Origin: Rhabdornis inornatus
Taxonomy: Eukaryota; Chordata; Aves; Passeriformes; Rhabdornithidae
Assembly (NCBI GenBank): GCA_013397075.1
Contig: VWZS01000547.1
Span: 248,240 to 312,239 of the forward strand
Reading direction: 5' to 3'
Length of the DNA: 64,000 nt
Shown: one piece after another, positions 49,101 to 62,907 of the stretch
Layout of the letters: the number at the start of each line of letters is the position of its first letter
How positions within the stretch are numbered: position 1 is the first letter of the stretch
Notes under the pieces: model-generated
Database searches by the model: none
Told to the model about the DNA's origin: nothing
What the model saw: the letters and a program-made list of their open reading frames with translations, nothing else
Program-made: the position numbers and the translations under genes

Positions 49101-49563
49101 TTGAACTGGCTGGAGGGTAAATACAATGACTGATGCAAGCATCCATTTCCAGCAATTTGAATTCCCCTGCACAGCAAACAGCTTTTACCAGCATCAATGG
49201 AGACAACTGGAAAATCAGATGTCCAGTTGATGCTGGTTTCCCTTCCTGCAGCTCTGCCCACCAAAAGCAGCTCCATCCATTCATAGGTGCTGCCAGCTGG
49301 CCCAGGTTTCTCAGAGAGAGGAAGGGGTGAGCTCTGCATGTCCCCCCCCAGGGACCAGGCTCCTGCCACTGCCATGCCTGGCTCAGACACAGCAGAACCC
49401 CAGGGGCTGCTCTGACCCATTTCATCCCACTTCTAAAGTCAGCACAAAGTGGATCATACCTCTGACAAACAAGGGAATATAATTGTTTTCTTTAATACTT
49501 TTAAAAAGGTTTAGGTCACCTAATATATTTAGAAATAAAACACCTTGCAGTACTTCCCTTCCC
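46124..49563. other. unannotated DNA
   Basis: No gene is recognised. AATAAAG at 47346-47352 has no LTR features around it. A GC-richer patch at 49230-49430 with two overlapping minus-strand frames of about 120 codons looks compositional. Confidence 0.4.
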
Positions 49564-49603
49564 TTTTTTTTTTTTTGTTCTGGGTTGATTTTTTATTTTT
49601 TTT
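49564..49603. repeat. T-rich simple sequence
   Basis: A T13 run at 49564-49576, then TTCTGGGTTGA and further T runs to 49603. Confidence 0.85.
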
Positions 49604-52600
49604 GAGGAGACACATCAATTAACAGACATTGCCAAAGGCAGAGTTTTTGCTCAACAGCTGTTCTTTCACTCTAAAAAATCAGCAGAATACATTGCAGACA
49701 GAAAAAGTCTCCTTCACTATAGACTGGAGTTAGATAACAGAGACCAAAAAGAAGTTCCAAGAATGATCAGCCTGATACTCATTTTGTAGAAGTTCTTTTC
49801 CCTTTACATTGATTTTTCTCCTCTGAAATGTGAAATGTAGTTCAAAATATCCCATGTGGCATGTCAACTTCATTTACCCACTGCATTTCTAATATGTTTT
49901 CTCCATACTCTTCTATCCCATCACAGCAATTGCTGTATGCCACAGCATGCTATCATGTTTTATGCAGAATTTCACAGTGAATTCAATGGTGACTAATGCT
50001 TAAAAAGAGCTGCCACAACATGGTCCTACCTTTTATTATAAAAGCACCTACCCAGGGTATGAGATCTGGCCCTTAAAGAGGAACAGTCCCCTAATTTCTA
50101 TCATTCATTTCCAAGTGTGGGAGGAGACCCACAACAAAACTCAGTTCTGAGTACCCATCAAAGAGTCACATCCAGATCTGAATTTAGATTTAGGATTTAT
50201 AACAACCTCTAAGCTATTCAGAACCAAAGGGCTGCATCCAGCCCTGTATGCACTCGTGTAGAACGGGAACAGTTTAGCTGGCAGCCAGAACTCGGTGATA
50301 TTCCCACCATGAAACAATGTCAACCCTTCTGCATCTTGGATGACAAATCCCACTTCAGTGGGAGAAGTTGTGTTACTCCCTTGTGACGATCTGTTGCTCA
50401 TCAGTTTGCTGCTGGTTTTATCTGCATTCCACTAAAATCTGAGCAATCATTTTTAAACCCCATTGACACAGCCCAGCCGATAGCAAGCGCTGCAAACAAT
50501 ATAATCCCAGATTATAAAAATATTAAAGCTATTAAGACAACAAACATTTTCACATTTGTTAATCACATCCAGAAAGACTTGTATCAGGGTTTTGTAACAC
50601 AATAAATATTCAGGAGCTGGGAACTGGCCATATAACCAGCTTTGCAAACACTGCTCTTTAGAAAAGTCCTTTCTAATGGGATGTAGGTGGCAGTGTCTTT
50701 TCTTCATTGACTGTGAGGGAGTACAAACAATTAGCTCAGTTGGGGATGAATCATCCTTAATGCTTCCAAACAGGAATTTGCCAAATTATATACAACATTG
50801 ATTATGTTTCCTAGTGCAAGAAGATACAGTTTTAATTATATGACAATTTTTCATTCTTACTGCACAAAATTGTTGCTCCAGACAAAGAATGTCAACTGCT
50901 ATTGTGACGTTCCCTAATTCTTGCCTCTTATCTCATATTAGCAAAGACCCCTGAACAAAAGGGAGAGCAACTACTTTGACTTTCATCTTAGTGCAGCAGT
51001 ATTTAAATAACAGGTAAAATTTAATGCTAGCTGAATTTAAACAGCAGGTTCATAGCAGTCAATCTCTCCTCAGAGTTGTGGGAACACTGAACATATACCT
51101 TTTTTAATCTAAGGATCAAATGTAGTTCCTGCTTGTCATCTTTCTCTCCCCCCAAGGTTTGACAAAACAGAAACAAAGTTAAAGCTACATTATTTTCTCT
51201 ACATTTGTTCTGGATACTGTAGGGAGGCAGGAGCAAAACTTATGGGCTATTCATACATTTTTATGTCTTTAAGATTTTGGAATCTGCTGCTCTGCATGGA
51301 AAATAGTTTTCACAATAGTTCACCTTGTTGCCAGGTAAATTGTATTGTTTGAGTCTGTAAGGTCAGGAAAAGCTGATGTGGACATCAGAGAGGGAAAGTG
51401 GTGGCCATTATGAGTAACTGTTTGTAGTAAAAGAAAGAAAGGAGGCACTGTCTGCATTCTAAAAAGTGGAAGTAGATTACAGGGTAGAGAGTTGCCACTG
51501 GCATCTGAAGATGCAGCAGAAGGAAGACACAAAGAAGTGGAAATTCAAAAAGAATGATATTCAAGGAAGAAGAAATAATTTGGTCAAAGAGATAGAAGAT
51601 TGAAAAACTGAACAAGAACTGAACAAGAATGTAGGCAGCAAGAAGATGAGATCCAGTTCTAATTTGGGCTGTGTGCTGTCTGCTGCTTGTATTCAAACAA
51701 AAAGAGAATTTACTGAAATTTTCCTAGGCAGTTGGATCAGAAATAAGGAATTACTGTATCAGACATATTCACCCATTCTTAAACTTTTTAGATGGACTCA
51801 GACTGACCTTCTAGTGTCAAAAGCCACAAGGTACTGGCATTGCTATATAGAGGTGAAAATATGTAGGTGACATTCATCATGCCTTGTTAACTCCATTTGT
51901 AGTCTCCCCATGTGCTATCAATGTCTGAACTCCCACAGAGTTGGATGGGAGCAAGATCAGGTCTGCTATCTGTCACATCAGTAATTGCTACATGCATTAA
52001 AAATTAACAATCTAATTTGAAGGAGTGGCTTGTGAACTGAAGCTTTATTGGGTTAAAAGCAACACTTGCAGCAAGAAACATGGTTTATCTACTGCTAAAT
52101 CCACTGCTTCCCATTACTGTTCAAATGAGTTCTCTCTCCCATCTGCAATATATAATCTACAAAGTCCCTGATCCAATGATATACTCTTAGAATTGAAAGT
52201 TTAGACTGATGTTTTGCTTGAGATATTACAAAGCTTTCTATTCCCATCAGTAGAAATTCATGCCCTGTCAACACAAAATTGACTGTTAATGTACTCAAAT
52301 AATTTAGTTGAGAGAAAAGACAACTAATGCAATTATCCCTGAATGGTTTAGATATTAATGTCTCTGGAGCATACTAAGTGCCCCAAAAGCCAATTGTAGC
52401 TTCTTAGAAACAAACCTTTAATCCTCTGCACCCCTCTATAAGAGAGAAAATCCACCTGGGAGCTTAAAAAGAGAGAAGAAGCCAAATTTTTATCCACATT
52501 ACTGGAGAAGAGCTTAGTTTACACAGGCTATTATTTTCTCCTTGTTTCTGAAACTCAGCAACACACTCAGAGGGAACAAAATGCACTGACCTTTTCTAAG

Positions 52601-53000
52601 ACATTTTACAGCTTCATGATCATGCCATTCATACACGTAGATTACCAGTCTCTAATTAATATTCCTAAACAAAAATCAACATAATCATGACCTAGAATTT
52701 TTTTATCCCCTTTCTCTGGCACCTCTTTATGTTGCTGTATTAAAAACAGAATCTTGGGATCAGAGCAGAAGCTGGAGTGGAAAAGGAGGCAAATTAAGGT
52801 CTTTATGTTACTAAACCCCTTAATCATGCATTTTACATATATGTTTGCACACCCTCGGGCTCTCATATCTCACTTGGGCAGCACTAGCAGCTGTGCACAG
52901 ATATTTGAAATACAAGCTTCCAGAGAAAGCACTGTACCTCTTAATTTGCAGTAGGCAAAACAAGGTGGAAGCAGGCAATGCGCAGGTGGTTTGATTGAAT
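49604..53000. other. unannotated AT-rich DNA
   Basis: No gene, mobile element or RNA is recognised. All open frames are about 100 codons or shorter and lack motifs. Confidence 0.45.
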
Positions 53001-56000
53001 CAGCTGCTAAAACTCACAGCCAGTTCCCAAACTGTCTACTTAACACTGCCTCCAACCAGCCCTGCTGTCCCACAGAGCCGTGCCATCTGTGCCTGCTTAG
53101 TGTGCAGCTTTTCCTCCTCCTCTCTCACATGTTTAGATTGTACCCCAAAGCCTGGATTTCCTGGCCCTCCTCCCAGGGTAGCTTCTTGTTACGGTGGCAG
53201 CGCACAGGAACAGGATAAAGGTATGTCAGCCTTGTACTCAAAATACAATTTCTGCAATGAATATGTTTCTTCAGGCAACTCCCTACTCTTAGCTGCTCTG
53301 CTAGATCTTAGGATTACTGTTTTAAGTTGCAGTATATTAAACTGTCACTTAAAAAAAATCCTAATGAAAAATGAAACAGCTGAAATTGATGAGCAGTAAT
53401 AAGAGCTCATCACTGTGGAGATTAAAAAAAAAACCATCAGTGGTAACACTGGGCTGCATGGAGAATACTCCAGCAATTCTGTGTGCTTGATTCCCAGTGC
53501 TGTAGGTGAGGGGAGAGGAACTCCAGGATTTGATCAGCTCTTGAACTGAAGCAGCCAGAGGGGTGAGGATTTCTTCACCTTATACAGTCTGTACCACAAA
53601 TGGTGACTACAGAAACAGAGGCTCACCTCCCCATTCCCTGACATGCCATGCAGGATGGCTCTACTTCCCAAAGACACAGGCATCCATACAGTCCTTATGC
53701 TTCAAACTTTAACAATTTTGGAGACCTAGCAGGGAGAACATCTGCAGAGTATGTCCATGCTTCACTGACTCCAGAAAAATCTGCAGCTTCAGGCAGAGCT
53801 CACCCCAAACCACAATTCAGCTCCAAGGCAGAATTCTACAGGAAACAGATTTCTGTCACTGTATGGCTCGAGGTAGTGGTCCACTGGAAAACAATTGGCT
53901 CCTGAGATCAAGTCTGGCCCCTGAAATTCCCAGAGTACCTCATTTAGGAAAAAGGAGAGGTCCATGGGATCCAAAAAAATTTTTCTTTGTGTATAATGCT
54001 CCTGTGGCTTCTTGAAAAAATGTTTTGGTTGACCATAGATAGTAAGGAAATAGTATCTCTGAATTAATCTTGGGTTCTTCCTTCCCTTATAGTTCCCTGC
54101 TTTTCCACCAGCAATATTTCCCTGATTACTAAACACCCTCTAAAAATCATTACTCAGTAGCAGCAGAAACTTGATCATTTTAAAGAACATACACTGAGGA
54201 AGTGCAGACTTCTCAATAAGGCTAAACAAAATATCAGAACAGATGAAGGGTGTTCTGTACATGCAGAAAGCCACTGCAATAACTGTGTAGTGATCCATAT
54301 TCCTGAGTAATTCCAGATATTAAATTCAGGCAAGCAGAATTCTGAAATGGTCAAGTGAATGCCTATGGACAAGTTGCATTAAACAAAAATGAAGTATAAG
54401 GAGAAAGCCACATGCCTGGAAGACATTTGATTATTCTATAAATCTTGTGAGTAAATTTGTCCATGAATTAGTGTGTTTTAAGAGTGGTAACTTGAAACAG
54501 ATCACTTATTGACCAAACTGTGTTTCCTTAAAGTCAACAGTGGACACTCATTACAGTCAATGAAAACAGACTAGGATTTACCCTGAATATTCCTGGGGTT
54601 CTTTGTATATGGATTATTACTTGGCTGAATAAAAATAAAAATGTACCGGGCCATTATTTGTTCTAAATATACTGAGAGTTTTGGTGGCAGCATAGACAAA
54701 ACAAAATAGATTTGTTGCCAAGACAGCTGACATAATCTTGAAAAATAAGTTTAGGTCTTCGGTTCATGTGAGGGGCAGAGCAAGCAATCTCTTACATCCC
54801 TACCTGCAAAAATAGGGATAATAATGTTTGTATCTTTCCTGTTTTATGTCTCTCTTGTCTATTTAGACTGTAAAGTTCCAAGATAAGACCTATTTCTTTG
54901 GGATGGTAGAATGAAACAGATAAAGATTATACTGTTAGAATAAATATCTTTCAAATGCTTTAAGTTGAAGATGCATTTAGAAAGTTCAGCTGAACCAAAT
55001 CAAAGTTAGGTTTCTAAAATTGCTCTGGACACCTTGTGAGAGCAGTTTTGCCTCAGAATTAAGTAATTTCTACTTTTGGTCCTGGTGTGCCAAGTTTATA
55101 ATCCCTACACATAGGATTCCTAGGATCCCATGTCTTATTTATAGCCTTCAGAGAAGATCAAGTAGCATTAAAAAGTTAGAACAATTTTCAAAAACTCAAT
55201 TTCCACACTGTCAAACCTCACAACCTACCCAAATACTTTCTAATTTTTTCTTGTTAGAGGAACTAAAATTTATTGATAGCTCAATGACTTTGACTTGGGC
55301 AAATTTAAATAAAGGTGGTAGGATGCTAAAAGAAAGTGTCATATCCCAACCCCCAAAAAGGGACACAAACTGAACTTTTAATCACACAGTCTTTAAAAGT
55401 AAAACAAATGCTCCAGCTGAGTTGGGGCCAGACACTAATGCTAAAAGGACAAAGAAAAATGTTTGTGTGAAATTCGGCAGAAGAAGTCACAGATCTGAAA
55501 TTTACTTTTAATATAAATGTAAAGGGAAGCAGAGAAAAACAAACCACATAGAGCCAAAAACTCACTGTACCTCACAGCAAGATATCCTGACTTGGCAGGA
55601 TATCAAAAATACAAGTAATATTCATTCTGTGCACTGCCTTAACATAATCCATGTTATGGTTAACTCTATCTTGCTAAGGTTGCTACTAAGAGAATGCATT
55701 AAAGCCTGATGGCATTTCCATGTAACTTCATGCATGCTCAGCTCGAACAACATGGTAGTTAGGTTATTCTTCTTTAATGCTATTTGTGGTGTTTTGGGGC
55801 AAAAGAAAAGTCTTCTGAACTCCTCAGCTAAACCCAAAAAGACAGGGGTTCTGTCTGAGACTTTTGCTACATTAAGGACAGCAGATATCCCTGCTTGAGG
55901 AGGTCACTGTCTGATTAATTCCTGAGTTCCATTACAAATCAGTTATATGAAGAATGAGGTATTGAAAGCAGATTTTAAATCTAATTGAGCATAAAAGGTT

Positions 56001-57839
56001 TGCCAATTTCCAAGACTGAGCTGAATCATATGAAATTCAACACCCACTAAATATTATTTCTCTCAACAGGCTGCAGGAAAGAGTTTTAATGATTTTACTC
56101 AGACTGAGCCAGCAGATACCCAGAAAAGATCAGTATAATTGCTATTCCTAATTTAACAGATTTTAAATTATTTCAAGTATTAAAATGTCTTTCACGTTGA
56201 CAACCAGAGGATACAGGGCAGAGGGAAGTTAAAGAACAAGATCCCCTTTGTGAACACAAGTCCTGATTCTCTGCTACTTTGCTCCTGGCTCTGGGATACT
56301 GAGGGAGGAGAAGCTCTGGTCAGCATCACTAAGGCCAGTAACTAAATATTGGTCACCTAAAGACAAGAATCTGGGGATTCTCAGATTCATCTGTGCTATA
56401 TAATGGTTGGCAGAAGGGAAGTTGGTCAGAACAGTGCAAGTTTCTGTCCAGGGCTATTAAGGCTTTAGAAATGCCCAGTTACTGGGAGCCAGCTCTGTGC
56501 TTTGCTGAGGGCTGCCTGAGGCAGCACAGGATGCATCAAGTCCTTGTCCATAATCTTTTCTGGGAGCCTGGAGCCAAAGAGGCTGAATTCCCTTGGAATA
56601 TGACTTAAGTCTACCAGGAAATCGTGCTAGTCATACTGTTTGTGTGAGGGCAGGTTTTAATTAACTGGAAAGTCTAAGATTCAAGATGTTCTGATTTTTG
56701 AGTCACTTCTGCTTGTAACTTAATGCATCAGCTTGATAACATTAATACTTAATAAGGAATATGCTTATCATCGTGTGCAGAGTGAAAATGGGCAGTATTC
56801 TGAATTTCTGCTGCCTATTGTACATGGGAAATATATGAGAACTCATCTTTTTGCTTATGGCTCTGGAACTGTATACTCTGCTCGGCACTCGGTATTTCAC
56901 TTAGCAAAGGACAGCACTTTATAACTATTAAATGCACTGCCTTAGGGATATGGTAACCCATTGACTTGACAAGTCTTTTAAAAAATGCTATAGTCAAACA
57001 GCAAGGCAGGATACATAGGATTTATCTGATAAGCTGAAAAGTCCCTAATGACCCCAAACACTTCAGGCAACACTAAGTATAAAAGTCATTTTGATGAACC
57101 TGCAAATCACATATAAATCAGGAGAGAATTTTTGTGTCCAAATATTTTTAAAGGCATATATTTCCACTGTGTCTTCTTTTTCCCCCTCTACAATTCCCTT
57201 GACGTGAAAATATAAGAAATCATTGTGTTAACTGATCTGAATTAAACATTTCTTCCACTTTGGCTCCCTTTCTCCTTTTTTTATGACTTCAGTGGGAAAA
57301 TGGCAGCCTTCACTCATTTTCCTTTCTGATGCCTTTCAACGGGACATGTTTTTCTGGGTTAATTTAAATTTACAAAGGGGTAGACAAAAATGATGCTTTC
57401 CCACATGACCATGTGGATGCTGTGCTAGTCCTGAGGATAATTTTAGCTATATGGTACATGCAGAAGTGACAGGAATAAGCGACACACTCTGTTCAGGGTG
57501 CCAGTGCCTGCCAGTCTGCTATTCCAACAATATTCTGTAATTAATGTTGAGTGAGCAATAAAGAAAGACCCAAGAGAAAGGCAAATCTGCTTGTTTTCTT
57601 TTCATTATGGATGACTCTGCAAGAGGAAACCAGGAATATTCTGACAGTGCAGCTAAGATCTGGAAACTGTACATCTGTTTTGATCATTTGGATCCCAGCA
57701 TTCATAAAGATGAGCAGTTTATTATGCTCAGTGCCATTTGTCAATACATCTTTCCCTATTTGTCCCTGCTGAGATTATGGCTGCTACAAACTTAACAGCT
57801 GGCACTAGCACTGACAGCCCAGGGCCAATTTATGGAACT
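53001..57839. other. unannotated AT-rich DNA
   Basis: No gene is recognised. A 134-codon frame at 52995-53399 (+) begins in C/S/P-rich sequence and lacks domains. The 62-codon frame at 57607-57795 (+) starts at ATG with MDDSARGNQEYSDSAAKIWK. It looks protein-like but has no identifiable homology or regulatory context. Confidence 0.4.
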
Positions 57840-58200
57840 CAGCTGGTAAAACAGTGACCACTTGTGACACAAAAGAATGTCCCTGTCCCAGCCATGCAGC
57901 TCTCTGCCCTTCTGGTGCCTCCTCTGCTCCTTTTGGCCGGGCTGCTGCATGGAATGTCTCCTGCCAGCACTCCCAGCTCCAGCAAACCAGCAACACTCCC
58001 AGCCCTCCCACCAGCCTGGAGGCTCTTTGCCACTCACTCCCCTCCCAGTTTGCCTTCTGGCAGATGGGCTGCTGCAGCTCAGCTGAGTTTTGTGCCCTGA
58101 CTGCACCATCCTGACACCCAAACTGCCCACTTGGAATGTGATCAGTTGGACTGTGCTGGGAGCCAACATCCTCCTCCTCCCTGCCTTAAGAACTGCATTT
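57840..58200. other. GC-richer island without a gene
   Basis: Open frames occur in several phases on both strands over the same bases. That is expected from low stop-codon density in GC-rich sequence rather than from coding. It is CpG-poor, so it is not a CpG-island promoter. Confidence 0.5.
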
Positions 58201-59836
58201 AAAGTTCCAGGCTTTTCCTGCTAAAGGAGCCTGGTTTACAGTTGAAAAAGGAATACTGTGCTTTGGAATGTCTTTTCTTCTCAGCAGAACAAGCCTATAA
58301 CTATTGACAGGCTCCCTCCTTTTTCCCCCCAGTGTCCCCATGGGTGGAATTTCACTGAGACTTCGTGTTAGGGGTGAAAAATCATCCATTTTACAGCAGG
58401 CACGGCTGTGAGGGTCATGCAACTCATTTGTTGCCAAGAGGACAACTTACTATAGAGAGCTTTACAGATCTGTGTGCTGGTGGGATTTTATGGTGGCATA
58501 CAACACATAGACCCCAGTTGTGCCTTTGCTGGTCCCTCCACCCTTCCTGTGTAGAAATTGTACCAGGCAGTCACCTGCTATGCTCCACCTGCTGTGTTCT
58601 TGTTTTGTACATCAGCATTTTGTACTTTCAGATCCCCAACGCATCCTTTGTTGGCACACAAGATACACCACATGCCCCTGGCTGGCACAGTTTGTATTTT
58701 CTGTTCCTCACATTCCAGCTGGAGCTGTGTGTATTAACAAACCAAATTCCCGCATTAGTCAAAGTCTATGGGTTGGATTTTTGTGATTTAAAGTCTACAG
58801 CTTTCTTATTAGGTGAAATCTTGGTCCAAGTGAAGTAAAGCAGAACAATTTCGATGGAAAGCTAGGAAACACTTGTGGGCCCCATGCCTAGCATGGTGCT
58901 ATTTCATCTCTCTTTGGGATGGAATGTTTCCTCATATCACTGCCAAGGCAGGGGGGGGGAAAAAAAAATGACAAAATTATGTACACGTGAATTCACAAGT
59001 GAAGCTCTCAGGCCTTTTCTGCCACTGACTTCTCCTTGGTGCACCTATGAGTACACAGGGCACAAATGGACACAACTCCTCTCATCACAAAAGTGTTTTA
59101 TATTTGCACTTCACCTCAGTAGATAAAAATTTCTGTAAGGCAATAGAAAATGGCCTTGTTTTGGGTAGCATGTTTCTGTTACTTGTCTTTCTCCCAGGAA
59201 AAGAAAGTGCTCTCACAAGGCTGAAGGGACCTGAATCCCTGTTTGCTCCTGGAGGATCCCAGCTCTACAAAGAATTTTCAGTGGAATTGTGGTTGTGACA
59301 GCTTTGCAGCTTTTGGTAAGGTTTCACAAGCTCAACTGTTCAATAAATAATCTGGTGGAGCCACAACAGTGTTCAGAAAAGCTTTGCAAGTTGGCAACTT
59401 GTATATAGTGCAGCCACTCTGAATAGATTTTAGAAGCTGAAGGTCTTGCTTGGGCAGATACAGTGTTATTTTACTGGAAAATGGTGTAAATTACAGAGAT
59501 AAGATACAAATCTTTCAAAACCATTAGTTTTTAATGTGTGGTTAAGTCTATGAAATGCTTCTAAGTGGGAACGTGCAAGTAAGGCCTTCTGTGCAAGAGA
59601 GCACAGGATCTACAAAGGATATTTGGCAGAGCTGCACTGCAGGCAGCCCATGGGCTCTTTGTTTATATGAATTGTTTCAGTTCTGTAGTTACCTGGCACC
59701 AGCAAGAAGGATTTACTTTGCCCCAATGAGGTACATTACCAAAAAGATCTCCCTACCCTCACAGAAAAAAATCAAGAAGTGAAGTTAGGCTAATTTGTCC
59801 CACTAATAGTTTGAATTTTCCTTTTAATTCTCTACC
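58201..59836. other. unannotated DNA
   Basis: A 157-codon plus-strand frame (58365-58838) is rich in H, C, L and F with no recognisable domain and is probably chance. No gene is called. Confidence 0.4.
58951..58968. repeat. G9A9 homopurine run
   Basis: Nine G residues immediately followed by nine A residues. Confidence 0.95.
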
Positions 59837-59859
59837 AAAAAAAAAAAAAAAAAAAAAAA
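59837..59859. repeat. A23 homopolymer
   Basis: Twenty-three consecutive A residues. It could be a retroposon tail, but the sequence on its left does not match a known element and no flanking target duplication is visible. Confidence 0.9.
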
Positions 59860-62800
59860 GCAATACCAGACTAGTAATCATCAAACCAGACTCAAAGTTT
59901 CAAACCATGTCCAACAAGCATTTATAACTCATAGTGTGTCTCCTACCAAATACACCTAAAGATTATTTACACAGATGCTGTTCCTGCATCTTAACATCTA
60001 TGAAACTTGTGTGCAGTTAAGCCTGCTGGAACCTTAAAATAGGCTTCCAAAACTGAGCAACTGAATCACAGAGTAAATGTGTATGTAAATCTCAGGCAAA
60101 TTATGACAGCCTTGCTTTCTAGGCTTCACAGAAAGATCAGTCCATCAGTGATAATTAGCTGAGGTCAATTCCTCTAGCACTTGGATTGTAAGAGAAAGCA
60201 AATCATTAATTGAAAGATGAAACTGGATATAGGCATCAGCAGTGCAGACTTTCTGAATGCCTGCTGAAGAAGAGAATAAAGAAATGTGTTAATCTATATG
60301 AAAACAAAGGACACCTTCATTAGTGTTCGTTTCAGGAGTCACTGCATGACACTGCTGTTGCATATGAATGACTGAATAAAGCTGCTAATACAGCATGACC
60401 AGATTCTACCCCTGTAAACTAATTCTAATCTCAAGCCCAACAGCCTAGAAGTTGGTTATTTTACACCTTCCATTATTTATTACCATACAAGAGATAAAAA
60501 GTAAATGTCTGACATTTTTATTCCAATATTTTTAAAACTGCTAAAATAAAAATATTCAGTTCCCCTCACCATTGATGCTCATCTGCTGCCTTCATTTGGT
60601 TTATGAAATGCCAGCAGAAGGTTTGGCAATGCAAATTTTTAGTGGCATGCAGCTGCACCACAGGTAGCTACAGAAACAAACAGGTAGAGCTCTTTTCACA
60701 GCAGCATTTCTGAAATTATTGAGATAAAAATATAGCAACACAAGGACTCAGGCCCAGAATGCAAACAGCCCATTCCCTCATTGTGGCTGTTATTCACATG
60801 AGCAGTCCTGCAGACAGCAGGAACGTTCCCCAGTATCCCCAGTACCCAGGCAGCCTTGGATCTCACACCCTAACTGGAATTAGTGTGCATGGGGCAAAGG
60901 GCCACCAAACAGAGCCCTCCCCACTCTGCAGCCCCTGAACCATCCACTCTGCTCCTGCCCCACCCAGCAAACTCTTGGCAGGGCTGTAGCTGTCAGGCAT
61001 GACACTGTACATGCAATTCTGCTGTTGGGACAGAGAACAAACCCTTTGTGACAGATGGGAGCCGTGCTGCTTAATGCAATACTGGAAGACACTTAGTTAC
61101 ACACACTTAGGATACAGTGACAGAAACAGCATATGGACCTACACAGAACGGGAGAGGCATTCAGCTTCAAACTTGGAGCATTTCCTCTGAAATAGTCTTG
61201 TTCAACCAGAGACATTTATTAAAGGCAGAAACATTGTCCACACTGAGCCCTAGAAAAGGAGTTGGTAATTTAGGGGGTGGGGGGGTGAAAAGGGAATTCT
61301 GACACATACTTCCAAGGCAGAAGTGTACAGGCAGCCTGCAGATTTCTCATGCTGCTCTACGCTCCTGATACATCTCCTGAGCTATTTTTTAAATGTATGT
61401 ACATCTTAAGGTCTAAGATCTAACATGAATAATAACTGAAATGATACATAATTAAACATTTTGCACATCAATGTGTGATATTGATGGTTTAAATATTTCA
61501 TGACTAATATGTTCGGTTAGGTTTAAGCCAAGCTACTGAGTTATTTCTCCCTCACCTCCACTGCCCTACATCAGAGAATATTGATATAGCTTTCACCACA
61601 AGTTGAAAAGATTTCAAATCTACTTCCTGGAAGGGTAGCTAAATAATTACTGTCATGCTAAAAAAAAAAAAGGAACCCTCAGACCATAAAGGATAAGGAA
61701 AAGGCATCTTTTTCTACTAACATGTAATCCTCAGCATCTCTTTCATGCTCAACAGTATGAATGTTGGTGATAGAACTCTTCATTTTCAGGACTAGTAGCC
61801 CAAGGTACCAGGCCTCAGAGCCCCTGGACCCATATCCTATATCTCATAAAACATGGTGCCTCCTATAATGCCAGCATTTATTTGAACCCATTTACTGCAC
61901 TCGGGTTAGTCATGTCCAGCTCAAGGCCTCCAGCTTGAATAAATCACTGGTTCAGCATGTTCCCTCTCTATTGCTCTGCTGGCTGGTGCTGAGTTACTAG
62001 AGAGAGAATTGCTCCTTAGGCTCAGTGAGTGAGATCTTTATTTTTAGTGTTGAGGACGAGAGGATCTGTCCTTGCTGATGACTCATGTCTGAAGGTTGTT
62101 ACATTTGCAGCCTGTCAGAGGATGTGCTACACATGAAGAGTAGGGGAAAAAAGTCCAGTGACAGCAAAACTCTTCAGGTTGCCTGACATTTCTAGTTCTA
62201 TTCAATGGAACTTTTCCTTGCATTTCCTTCTAGCTTTTTTCCCCTCTCATGCTTCATTTTCCACTGTCTTTAAAGTTGCAGTACACTTTGAGGCATCACT
62301 CTGAAATGCCTTTTGAACTATCATGTTTATTATACATCATTGTACCCAAAGCGCTTTTCTTTAGTTACAGAGGCATTTCCCCTTTTTTTTGCATTTTCCC
62401 AGTTTTCTCCTATAAAAGTGCCAGCCGCAAAACATACACAAGAGCTTCTCATACTGTCCTATAAAGTACAGCAGGATGTACAATACAGATACAAGTCACC
62501 CCTGTTACAGCACAGAAGAAGCTGAAGGCCAAGCCTCAGCATCCCCTGCACCTCTACAACCCTGTCCAGAACCTCAGCACAAGGCAGACTGTTGGGAAGG
62601 GAAAAGTTATACCCTGAGAGAGCTGAGAAAGCAACAAAAGCCACAAAGAACACTAACATCACTGTTCTGCAAAAGTTTATATTCAAGACTTTATATTCAT
62701 AGTCAAACTGCCAATCCCAGGGGGTTTGAAGGCATTTGAAGGAGGGAGGTATCTAATTCCTTTGGGCAGTAGGATTGAGGAACTTAATCCTCATGTCGAT

Positions 62801-62887
62801 ACTTTTACATCACCTGAAACACCCACAGGTGCAGTCCAGTCAACAAGGAAAACCACATCAGACAGCCATTCCTAGCACTAGTTAGGG
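59860..62887. other. unannotated DNA
   Basis: No gene is recognised. 60440-60720 and 61400-61530 are repeat-free AT-rich stretches that could be conserved non-coding. A G-rich run GGGGGTGGGGGGG lies at 61273-61285 and an A-run at about 61660-61671. Confidence 0.4.
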
Positions 62888-62907
62888 ATATATATATATA
62901 TATATAT
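62888..62907. repeat. (AT)10 microsatellite
   Basis: Twenty bases of perfect AT alternation between GGG and TCC. Confidence 0.95.

Noticed and set aside
57607..57795. 62-codon ATG frame with protein-like start
   Set aside because: Single short frame, no family recognised, no promoter, splice or polyadenylation context.
57840..58180. Possible CpG-island promoter
   Set aside because: GC-rich but almost without CpG, with no promoter elements or gene beside it.
58365..58838. 157-codon plus-strand frame
   Set aside because: Cys/His/Leu-rich with no zinc-finger spacing or other domain, no splice context, and an alternative start codon.
59837..59859. A23 run as the tail of a processed pseudogene or SINE
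   Set aside because: The sequence to its left has no recognisable gene or SINE body and no flanking duplication.
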